Below are positions 1 through 5,262 of a stretch of DNA of 5,262 bases, piece by piece. Under the pieces are notes generated by a model. It was not told the DNA's origin. It ran no database searches and saw only the letters and a program-made list of their open reading frames with translations. Source of the DNA: Ruaniaceae bacterium (GTDB lineage: Bacteria > Actinomycetota > Actinomycetes > Actinomycetales > Actinomycetaceae); contig JAKDIE010000123.1 in the NCBI GenBank assembly GCA_030450655.1, positions 1-5,262 of the forward strand, in the 5' to 3' direction. A program made the translations under genes and the position numbers. Position 1 is the stretch's first letter, and every line of letters begins with the position of its first letter.

Positions 1-834
1 CCCACTTCACAGCCCGAACCGGAACCCCCCACGGAGCCAACCACGGATCCTGAGCCTGAGCCGGTGACTCCCGCGGACATCCAGGCGTGGGCCGCAGGTG
101 CCGAATGGACCTGGTCCGACGACGGTCTTGACGTGCCCATCGTCGTCGGGCTCACCGCCGGCGCCGGTGAGGACGAGAATGGCCGGACGTATCAGATGGG
201 GGACGGTGTGGAGGGTGACGCCAATGGAGACGGCACCGCAGACCTGGCGATCCCGCTCGCCCAGACCGACGGCGAGGATGCCCAGGAACTCTGGTACGTG
301 TGGCTCGGCCGCGAGGCGGGCGAAGCAGGCGAGCAGGCCCCCGCAGAACAGGTGATCTTTCCGATTGCCCTGACCGATAGCTGTGGGGACATCGTCCATT
401 CTGTTACCGCAATCGACTCCGGCTTCCAGATCGATCACACGCTCAAGATGCCGTGGACCGACGACGAGCGTGGCTGCGAGGAGGGCGGGACAGGCACCGA
501 GGTACGTGATGTGACGATTATGGACTTCGACGACGAGTGGTACCCGGTGCTGACGGCCCCCATTGAGGCGTGGGGTGGGATCTGTCCGCGTTCAGACTGG
601 CTCGAGGGTGGGGTCACGGATCAGCGCACGGGTCGCGTGGCGCCGCCGGAGTCCGCCACGGTCATTCATGATGTGGGCGACAGGACCGGCCTCTACCCGA
701 TCCGGGAGGCACCGCTACTCGAGGACGGGGCTGAGTTCTTCTATGGCTTCCTGCCCGGTGCGGGTGATAGTGAGGCCGTCGAGGGTCTCGGTCCGGTGCG
801 GCAGTTCTGCGCTTTCACAGACGAGGAGAACTGA
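1..834 (+). CDS. Unrecognised acidic, probably exported protein, 5'-truncated (C-terminal 277 residues)
   Basis: The frame is open from the first base, and the visible protein begins in a linker of about 22 residues rich in Pro, Glu and Thr. The true start, and any signal peptide or membrane anchor, therefore lie left of the window. The GTG at 64 is in the frame but sits at the linker/domain junction and is unlikely to be the real start. After the linker comes a globular, very acidic domain of about 250 residues. It has four cysteines (visible residues 128, 159, 195, 270), enough for two disulphides. It also has a DANGDGTAD stretch (residues 73-81, bases 217-243) that fits the DxNxDGxxD calcium-binding loop seen in EF-hand, dockerin and FG-GAP-like proteins. 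A linker followed by a Cys-paired acidic domain suggests a surface-tethered or secreted protein; this is inferred. I recognise no enzyme family and assign no function. The stop TGA is at 832-834. It is convergent with the VIT gene, 69 bases away. Confidence 0.8.
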   Translation, partial: PTSQPEPEPPTEPTTDPEPEPVTPADIQAWAAGAEWTWSDDGLDVPIVVGLTAGAGEDENGRTYQMGDGVEGDANGDGTADLAIPLAQTDGEDAQELWYVWLGREAGEAGEQAPAEQVIFPIALTDSCGDIVHSVTAIDSGFQIDHTLKMPWTDDERGCEEGGTGTEVRDVTIMDFDDEWYPVLTAPIEAWGGICPRSDWLEGGVTDQRTGRVAPPESATVIHDVGDRTGLYPIREAPLLEDGAEFFYGFLPGAGDSEAVEGLGPVRQFCAFTDEEN

Positions 835-903
835 ACGTCTGCAGGGCGCCCGAGTCGAACGTCGTCTGCCATGGGCTCGCCTCGCCGAGCGGACTGCAGG
901 GGA

Positions 904-1644
904 TCAGCCCACGACGAGGCCGGCCGCATAGCCGAGCACCAGCGATCCCACCGCGATTCCAACGGTGCGGAGCACCATCAGGGGCGCGCTCAGCTCGGAA
1001 GTGCGAGCGGCCACGTACGCGATCAGTGCCACGGAGACAATCACGGCCGTGGCCGTGACGTAGGTGTGGAGGTGCGTGGGAGCGAGCCAGACGGCGATGA
1101 TCGGGATGAGCGCGCCGAGGGCGTACGCGACGAACGATGCGATGGACATCGCAGGCGGGTGGAGGTTCAGCTGGTCCTCGGTGAAGTGGAGTTCCTCCTC
1201 CACATGGGCGGCCAGCGCATCCGTTGAGTTGAGCTGCTCCACCACCTTCTCGGCCAGATCTCGGTCGAGACCCTTCTTGATGTAGATCTCCACCAACTCT
1301 TCGCGCTCTCCATCGGGGTTCTCGGCGAGCTGGCGGGCCTCCTCCGCGAGGCTCGCCTTGATCGAGTCCCGCTCCGCAGCCATCTCCGTATAGGCGTTGC
1401 CCGCCGTCGCCAGGCCACCAGCAACGATCGCGCTGGTCCCCCCAATCAGGATGACCCGCTCCGAGACGCCCGCGGCGATCAGTCCCTCGACCACACCGGC
1501 CGCGGTGATGGTGCCGTCCATGGCGTCGATCATCAGGCGTCGTGCTTCGCCGCCGTCGAGCCGGTACTTGGGGGCGAGAAGTGAATCGGCGGGAGAATCG
1601 TCAAACCGTGGACCCGCTGACCTCCACCATCGTCGCTGAGCCAT
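904..1644 (-). CDS. VIT1/CCC1-family Fe2+/Mn2+ transporter
   Basis: The 246-residue membrane protein has the layout of the VIT1/CCC1 family, which moves Fe2+ or Mn2+ out of the cytosol, usually by H+ antiport. TM1 (about 38-60) carries the family Asp-Gly pair (D43-G44 in AMDGTIT). TM2 is at about 63-85. A charged cytoplasmic helical domain follows (about 88-160, rich in Glu, with NPDGEREEL and HVEEEL), matching the metal-binding domain of the family. TM3-TM5 lie at about 166-187, 191-212 and 221-245. The length is normal for bacterial members. I chose the ATG at 1642-1644 because a TACAGT -10 box ends six bases before it. The frame extends upstream to a GTG at 1713, but that would add 23 Arg-rich residues and has no ribosome-binding site. 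By eye, two transport-path positions differ from plant VIT1 (see findings), so the substrate is less certain than the family. The gene is divergent from cstA and looks monocistronic. Confidence 0.88.
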   Translation of the reverse strand: MAQRRWWRSAGPRFDDSPADSLLAPKYRLDGGEARRLMIDAMDGTITAAGVVEGLIAAGVSERVILIGGTSAIVAGGLATAGNAYTEMAAERDSIKASLAEEARQLAENPDGEREELVEIYIKKGLDRDLAEKVVEQLNSTDALAAHVEEELHFTEDQLNLHPPAMSIASFVAYALGALIPIIAVWLAPTHLHTYVTATAVIVSVALIAYVAARTSELSAPLMVLRTVGIAVGSLVLGYAAGLVVG

Positions 1645-1650
1645 GGCCAC

Positions 1651-1656
1651 ACTGTA
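1651..1656 (-). promoter_or_regulatory. -10 box (TACAGT) for leaderless transcription of the VIT gene
   Basis: Read on the minus strand, TACAGT fits the actinobacterial TAnnnT -10 consensus. It is followed by exactly six bases (GTGGCC) and then the ATG at 1644. Transcription would therefore start at the A of the start codon, the classic geometry of a leaderless mRNA. There is no Shine-Dalgarno sequence before this ATG, which agrees. I see no good -35 hexamer 16-18 bases upstream; many actinobacterial promoters lack one. Confidence 0.55.
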
Positions 1657-1790
1657 CCGGCGAACGCGGATGTGCCGGCGGATGAATGGCCTGTAACGAA
1701 GGGGAATACGCACGAGGAAGGATGGGTAAATCTTCCCGACACGCGGTCTAAAGTCCCATACCGATAGGGTGAGCGTGACGGATGATCTAA

Positions 1791-1836
1791 CAAGGGTTCC
1801 TGTCTCTGCGCTTACCAGTCAGCGAGGGGTCCCTTG
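1791..1836 (+). promoter_or_regulatory. Nested inverted repeat upstream of cstA (possible leader hairpin or operator)
   Basis: CAAGGG (1791-1796) pairs with CCCTTG (1831-1836). Inside this, CGCT (1809-1812) pairs with AGCG (1821-1824) around an 8-base loop. Some CC/GG pairs are possible between the two helices. No T-run follows, so it is not a typical intrinsic terminator. It could be a leader structure in the cstA mRNA or a protein-binding site. The stems are short, and chance pairing in GC-rich DNA cannot be excluded. Confidence 0.25.
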
Positions 1837-1867
1837 ACGTCACAACAGAACAAGTGGTTCCAGCCTT

Positions 1868-1875
1868 AGAGAGGT
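1868..1875 (+). promoter_or_regulatory. Ribosome-binding site of cstA
   Basis: AGAGAGGT contains GAGGT, complementary to the 3' end of 16S rRNA, and ends ten bases before the ATG at 1886. The spacing is slightly long but acceptable. It supports the ATG at 1886 as the start of cstA, with the full 35-residue N-terminal extension. Confidence 0.6.
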
Positions 1876-1885
1876 CCTACAAACC

Positions 1886-4282
1886 ATGGCAGATACAAGC
1901 CCGGCAACGCTGCCGGTCTATACAGCAGAGGAAGAGAAGTACATCATTCGTAACAAGAATGGTGTACCCGTGGGCACGAAGCCGCACTCCCATTGGAACT
2001 GGTGGCGGATCCTGATTTGGGTGGCCATCTCCCTCGCCGGCGCAACCGGTTGGACGATGCTTGCCATCATCCGCAATGAAGAGGTGAACACGGTCTGGTT
2101 CGTGATCACTGCCGTGGCGACGTACGCGATTGCGTACCGCTTCTACGCGCTGTACATCCAGAAGAAGATCATGCGGCCGATGGACACCAACGCCACGCCG
2201 TCCGAGCGCGTCAACAACGGCAAGGACTTCGATCCGACGAACCGCGTGGTCCTTTACGGCCACCATTTCGCCGCAATCGCAGGTGCCGGCCCCCTCGTTG
2301 GCCCGGTGCTCGCGGCCCAGATGGGATTCCTCCCCGGCACCCTGTGGATCATCCTCGGCGTGCTCGTTGCCGGCGCCGTCCAGGACATGCTCGTGCTGTT
2401 CTTCTCGATGCGTCGCGGCGGCCGTTCGCTCGGCCAGATGGCGATCGATGAGATCGGCAAGGTTGGAGGCACGATCATGACCATCGGCGTGTTCGTCATG
2501 CTGATGATCGTCCTCGCGGTTCTCGCGATGATCTGCGTCAACGCGCTGGCAGAGTCCCCCTGGGGCGTGTTCTCCATCGCGATGACCATCCCGATCGCCA
2601 TCGGAATGGGCCTCTGGCTTCGCTTCGTGCAGCCGGGTGCCATCACGCCCGTCTCGATCGCCGGCTTCGTGCTGCTGATCGCCGCGATCTTCGGCGGTTC
2701 CTGGGTCAACAACCACGAGGTCCTCCACAACGTCTTCCTTCTCTCGAGGGAAACACTCGTGGTCTTCATGGTGATCTACGGCTTCTTCGCTGCGGTGCTG
2801 CCGGTGTGGCTGCTCCTGACCCCGCGTGACTACCTCTCCACCTTCATGAAGGTCGGTACGATCGTCATCCTCGCCATCGGCATCATCATCGTGCAGCCGC
2901 TCGCCCAGATGCCGGCCATCACGAACTTCGCCTCCAACACGGACGGCCCGGTGTTCGCCGGAACCTTGTTCCCCTTCCTGTTCATTACTATCGCCTGTGG
3001 CGCCATCTCCGGCATGCACGCGACGGTCTCCTCGGGTACCACCCCGAAGATGATTCAGAAGGAAACCCAGGTTCGCATGGTTGGCTACGGTGGCATGCTC
3101 ATGGAGTCCTTCGTGGCCATCATGGCGCTCGCCGCTGCCGTGTCCCTCAACCAGGGTGTGTACTTCTCAATGAACATGTCCCCGGCTGCGATGGCGAACA
3201 TCGGTGGCGTCTCCGTCACCGCCGATGCCGGCACCGAAGATTACTACCAGCAGCAGGCGGAATCGGCCGAAGCTGCCGTGGGCGCACTCCAGGTGAACCC
3301 CGATGGCACGCCCGCTGAGATTCAGTGGTTCGTGGAAGGCGCGGACGGTGAGGACGTTCCGGTCCTAGGTGCCGATGCGATCCGCCAGCTCGCCAGCGAT
3401 GTGGGAGAGCCCTCCGTGGTTTCCCGTACCGGTGGAGCACCAACGCTCGCGGTCGCGATCGCGAACATCATGCACCAACTCGTTGGTGGCAAGGAGATGA
3501 TGGCGTTCTGGTACCACTTCGCCATCATGTTCGAAGCGCTGTTCATCCTCTCCGCAGTGGACGCCGTGACCCGCGTGTCGCGCTTCCAGCTCGGTGACGC
3601 GATCGGAAACATCGTTCCCAAGTTCCGTGATCCTGGCTGGCGCGTTGGCTCATGGCTGACCACCGGAACGGTTGTGCTGGCATGGGGCTCGCTGCTCTAT
3701 ATGGGAGTCACGGACCCGCGTGGTGGAATCCAGACCCTGTACCCGCTGTTCGGTATCGCAAACCAGCTCATCGCCACAATGGCGCTATTGCTGTGCACCG
3801 TCATCGTGATCCGCAAGGGCTACGGCAAGTACGCGTGGATTCCGGCGGCACCGTTCGTGTGGATGCTGATCGTGACGTTCGCGGCCTCGTGGCAGAAGAT
3901 CTTCTCCTCTGATGCGGCGCTCGGATACTGGACCCAGTGGAGCAACGCTCGCGCAGCACGCGCCGAGCTTGTTTCCGGCGGTGGCGATGCAGATGCGATC
4001 GCCATTCAGGGCGCCATCATCCGCAACACCTTCATCCAGGGCACGATGTCGATCCTGTTCGTACTGGTCGTCATCGCGGTGATCTTCTACGCAGTGCTCG
4101 CGATCATCGAGGCACGCAAGGCCGGTGGCAAGGACATCTCGACGGAGGACCCGTACCGGGAATCCAACTTCTTCGCGCCCGGCTCGCTCATCGCGACGCC
4201 GCTTGAGAAGAAGCTGGTTGCCGAGTACGCGATCGTCGGCGATCCGGAGCTGATCCCGGGCACGAAGCACGGCGGTCACTGA
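1886..4282 (+). CDS. cstA: Carbon starvation protein A family transporter (pyruvate/peptide uptake)
   Basis: This is a full-length, 798-residue polytopic membrane protein of the CstA/BtsT family. In E. coli, CstA (about 700 residues) is induced on carbon starvation and has been linked to peptide and pyruvate uptake, and BtsT is a pyruvate/H+ symporter. Family signatures are clear: YGHHFAAIAGAGPLVGP (124-140), LPVWLLLTPRDYLSTF (305-320), FPFLFITIACGAISG (362-376), SSGTTPK (382-388), GYGGMLMESFVAIMAL (400-415), GGAPTLAV (516-523), DAVTRVSRFQ (559-568) and LFGIANQLIA (621-630). About 15 or more hydrophobic segments run from residue 41 to 741. Compared with E. coli CstA as I recall it, there are about 30 extra polar residues at the N terminus and an acidic extra segment near 450-490. 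The exact substrate cannot be read from sequence. An AGAGAGGT site precedes the ATG. The stop is two bases before the ybdD-type GTG, so the two form an operon. Confidence 0.96.
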   Translation: MADTSPATLPVYTAEEEKYIIRNKNGVPVGTKPHSHWNWWRILIWVAISLAGATGWTMLAIIRNEEVNTVWFVITAVATYAIAYRFYALYIQKKIMRPMDTNATPSERVNNGKDFDPTNRVVLYGHHFAAIAGAGPLVGPVLAAQMGFLPGTLWIILGVLVAGAVQDMLVLFFSMRRGGRSLGQMAIDEIGKVGGTIMTIGVFVMLMIVLAVLAMICVNALAESPWGVFSIAMTIPIAIGMGLWLRFVQPGAITPVSIAGFVLLIAAIFGGSWVNNHEVLHNVFLLSRETLVVFMVIYGFFAAVLPVWLLLTPRDYLSTFMKVGTIVILAIGIIIVQPLAQMPAITNFASNTDGPVFAGTLFPFLFITIACGAISGMHATVSSGTTPKMIQKETQVRMVGYGGMLMESFVAIMALAAAVSLNQGVYFSMNMSPAAMANIGGVSVTADAGTEDYYQQQAESAEAAVGALQVNPDGTPAEIQWFVEGADGEDVPVLGADAIRQLASDVGEPSVVSRTGGAPTLAVAIANIMHQLVGGKEMMAFWYHFAIMFEALFILSAVDAVTRVSRFQLGDAIGNIVPKFRDPGWRVGSWLTTGTVVLAWGSLLYMGVTDPRGGIQTLYPLFGIANQLIATMALLLCTVIVIRKGYGKYAWIPAAPFVWMLIVTFAASWQKIFSSDAALGYWTQWSNARAARAELVSGGGDADAIAIQGAIIRNTFIQGTMSILFVLVVIAVIFYAVLAIIEARKAGGKDISTEDPYRESNFFAPGSLIATPLEKKLVAEYAIVGDPELIPGTKHGGH

Positions 4283-4284
4283 AA

Positions 4285-4476
4285 GTGAACGTGCTCGTCA
4301 AAGGGTGGAAGAACCTCACGTGGTACGTGGGTGAGATCATGGGCGATTCCGCCTATGAGCGTTACCTCGCGCGTCACAATGCGGTTCATTCGGACGTGAC
4401 CCCGATGACAGAACGCGAGTTCTGGCGGGATCGCGTCAACTTCGACGAGACGAATCACAGCACAGGCTGCTGCTAG
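4285..4476 (+). CDS. ybdD: YbdD/YjiX family small protein, partner of CstA
   Basis: A 63-residue protein starts at a GTG two bases after the cstA stop, so translation is probably coupled. A weak GGCGG lies about nine bases before the start, inside the cstA end. The features match the YbdD/YjiX (DUF466) family, normally about 65-67 residues. These are an N-terminal amphipathic part with a WYVGEIMGDSAYERYLARH stretch (13-31, equivalent to the GxxDYxxYxxH region of E. coli YbdD), then a short PMTEREFWRDR segment (40-50, equivalent to YMSYEEFFRER), and a terminal Cys-Cys pair (62-63). The only internal ATG upstream of most of this core (residue 19) would remove part of the conserved region, so the GTG is preferred. 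In E. coli the same small gene follows cstA and btsT. It is presumed to assist the transporter, but how it does so cannot be seen here. Confidence 0.9.
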   Translation: MNVLVKGWKNLTWYVGEIMGDSAYERYLARHNAVHSDVTPMTEREFWRDRVNFDETNHSTGCC

Positions 4477-4490
4477 GCAGTAGCAATGTG

Positions 4491-4525
4491 GAAGGGCCGC
4501 GGGAGCACACTCCTGCGGCCCTTTC
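4491..4525. terminator. Strong intrinsic terminator after cstA-ybdD, possibly bidirectional
   Basis: AAGGGCCGCGGGAG (4492-4505) pairs along its whole length with CTCCTGCGGCCCTT (4510-4523) around a CACA tetraloop. This gives 14 pairs, including one G-T wobble at 4501/4514. On the plus strand the stem runs into CCCTTTC, a short T-run. On the minus strand the same hairpin is preceded by AAAG and followed by CC, so its use as terminator of the mannosidase gene, whose stop is 25 bases away, is plausible but weaker. It starts 15 bases after the ybdD stop. Confidence 0.85.
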
Positions 4526-4549
4526 GCACGTTCGGCGGCGCGGGACCGA

Positions 4550-5262
4550 TCAGGCGAGCCGGATGGTCTTGATCTCGAATGGTGTGAACGCCAGGGAACC
4601 GAGATCCGCCGCACCCTCGTCCCGTTCTAGCAGGTTCGCGAGGCGCGCTTCGCGATGCGGGATCGTGGTGGAGATCGAAGTGGTGCACGGCCGCCCCAAA
4701 GACTCGTAGAGCCGCAGCACCACACCGCCGCCGTCCTCCGCCGGCTTCACCGTCTCGATCACAACCCCAGGATTGCTGGACGAAACAACCGAGGCAAAGC
4801 ACGCGCCGTCGTCCACGATCAAGGGGTTGTTCAGGCGATACCCTTCGCGCACCACGTCCCCGAGTGCCCCTGCGGCGAACGGCATGAACGCGTAGGTGAA
4901 GTGGTGCACGCCGCGGTCCGCCGTCTTGTCCGGGAACGTGGGCGCGCGCAGCAGATTGAGGCTGATCAGACCGTTCTTGGCGCGGTGGCCGTACTTCGAA
5001 TCGTTGAGGACGGCGAACCCGCCCGTGGCATCTTCCGTGGTGATCCACTTGTGCGCGCAGACCTCGAACTGCGCCTTCTCGATCGCGTCCCGCTCCGTGG
5101 TGGCGCGCTCGATGTGCCCGAACTGGATCTCGCACTTCGCTGTGGGCGCGTAATGGGTGGGCCGGAACTCCGCGCGCAGCATCCTGTGATCGGCCTGCCA
5201 GTTCACGCGTGTCCGCAGGCGCACCACGGGGCTGCCGTCCTCGAGGATCACCCTCTGATCGA
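4550..5262 (-). CDS. Alpha-mannosidase, glycoside hydrolase family 38, C-terminal part (5'-truncated)
   Basis: The visible 236 residues match the C-terminal beta-sandwich region of GH38 alpha-mannosidases, which remove terminal alpha-mannose from glycans or mannosyl compounds. Family hallmarks in order, numbered with the GTG codon at 5251 as residue 1: RVNWQADHRMLRAEF (15-29), FGHIERATTERD (44-55), FEVCAHKWI (62-70), GGFAVLNDSKYGH (77-89), LLRAPTFPDKTADRGVHHF (100-118) and FTPFEIKTIRLA (222-233) at the C terminus. The frame stays open to the right edge (Asp-Gln-Arg precede residue 1), so the GTG at 5251 is internal. The catalytic domain with the nucleophile Asp and the zinc ligands lies outside the window. 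Complete bacterial relatives are about 870-1050 residues, so a quarter to a third is seen here. No signal peptide can be judged, and bacterial members are often cytoplasmic. The gene is convergent with ybdD and shares the hairpin at 4491-4525. Confidence 0.92.
   Translation of the reverse strand, partial: DQRVILEDGSPVVRLRTRVNWQADHRMLRAEFRPTHYAPTAKCEIQFGHIERATTERDAIEKAQFEVCAHKWITTEDATGGFAVLNDSKYGHRAKNGLISLNLLRAPTFPDKTADRGVHHFTYAFMPFAAGALGDVVREGYRLNNPLIVDDGACFASVVSSSNPGVVIETVKPAEDGGGVVLRLYESLGRPCTTSISTTIPHREARLANLLERDEGAADLGSLAFTPFEIKTIRLA

Larger units (their letters stand above)
1645..1885. promoter_or_regulatory. Divergent intergenic control region between the VIT gene and cstA
   Basis: These 241 bases hold no convincing gene and separate two outward-facing genes. 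The left edge contains the VIT -10 box. For cstA the only reasonable -10 is TAGGGT at 1765-1770, without a recognisable -35. It would give a leader of roughly 110 nt; this is tentative. A TTGACG at 1834-1839 resembles a -35, but no TAnnnT lies 16-19 bases downstream. The leader also holds a nested inverted repeat (1791-1836), the perfect palindrome TGACGTCA (1835-1842), and a repeated CAAG(T)GGTTCC-like element at 1791-1800 and 1851-1861. No complete CRP/GlxR-type TGTGA-N6-TCACA site was found. Confidence 0.45.

Noticed and set aside
217..243. Dockerin domain in the exported protein
   Set aside because: A dockerin needs two such calcium loops about 30 residues apart. Only one DxNxDGxxD is present.
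7..438. 143-codon minus-strand frame over the exported-protein gene
   Set aside because: It lies opposite a coding frame with a coherent linker-plus-domain layout, and its own product resembles no known family.
835..903. Possible terminator between the convergent exported-protein and VIT genes
   Set aside because: Only short structures are visible: the GGGCGCCC palindrome at 844-851, GCTCG/CGAGC at 875-890, and CTGCAG twice at 839 and 894. None is followed by a T-run on either strand, so no terminator is claimed.
1645..1713. N-terminal extension of the VIT protein to a GTG at 1713
   Set aside because: The extra residues are nearly all Arg, Ile and Tyr, no ribosome-binding site precedes the GTG, and the leaderless -10 box lies inside this stretch.
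1834..1862. TTGACG at 1834 as the -35 of a standard cstA promoter
   Set aside because: The hexamers 16-19 bases downstream (GGTTCC, GTTCCA, TTCCAG, TCCAGC) do not resemble a -10 box.
1877..3019. Long open frame (380 codons) on the minus strand opposite cstA
   Set aside because: It is fully antisense to a clear cstA. Its product is a His/Asp/Glu/Arg-rich low-complexity sequence typical of the complement of a GC-rich membrane-protein gene, with no recognisable domain.
3785..4279. 164-codon minus-strand open frame over the end of cstA
   Set aside because: It is antisense to the conserved CstA C terminus, has a biased Arg/Asp composition, and shows no family resemblance or ribosome-binding site.
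4473..5135. 220-codon minus-strand frame overlapping the mannosidase
   Set aside because: It is in another frame of the same strand as the GH38 gene, which has strong family motifs. The product is Arg/Gly-rich and meaningless.

Overview
This is a stretch of high-GC bacterial chromosome. Third codon positions in the genes are strongly G/C, GTG starts occur, and a likely leaderless promoter is present. Together with the protein types (a long CstA, a VIT/CCC1 transporter, a GH38 alpha-mannosidase and a Pro/Thr/Glu-linker exported protein), this suggests an actinobacterium. The assignment is an inference from style, because no rRNA or marker gene is present. I see no mobile element, CRISPR array, tRNA or phage gene.

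Layout from left to right. (1) Positions 1-834, plus strand: the C-terminal part of an unrecognised, acidic, probably exported protein, entering the window in a Pro/Glu/Thr-rich linker. (2) Positions 904-1644, minus strand: a VIT1/CCC1-family Fe/Mn transporter, convergent with (1). (3) Positions 1645-1885: a divergent control region. It has a TACAGT -10 box placed for leaderless transcription of the VIT gene, and a leader upstream of cstA with a nested inverted repeat and a TGACGTCA palindrome. (4) Positions 1886-4282, plus strand: cstA, a 798-residue carbon-starvation/pyruvate-type transporter. (5) Positions 4285-4476, plus strand: a YbdD/YjiX small protein two bases after the cstA stop. (6) A strong hairpin at 4491-4525 ends this operon and may work in both directions. 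(7) Positions 4550-5262, minus strand: the C-terminal third or quarter of a GH38 alpha-mannosidase that continues beyond the right edge.

The functional core is the two-gene operon cstA-ybdD, a conserved pairing also found in E. coli (cstA-ybdD and btsT-yjiX), where the transporters import pyruvate and possibly peptides. The flanking genes are separate transcription units with no clear pathway link, although the mannosidase fits a carbohydrate-scavenging lifestyle. I do not find a convincing undescribed system. The points most worth a second look are the altered metal-pathway residues in the VIT protein, the extra acidic segment and N-terminal extension of CstA, the structured leader upstream of cstA, and the unrecognised exported protein with its DxNxDGxxD site.
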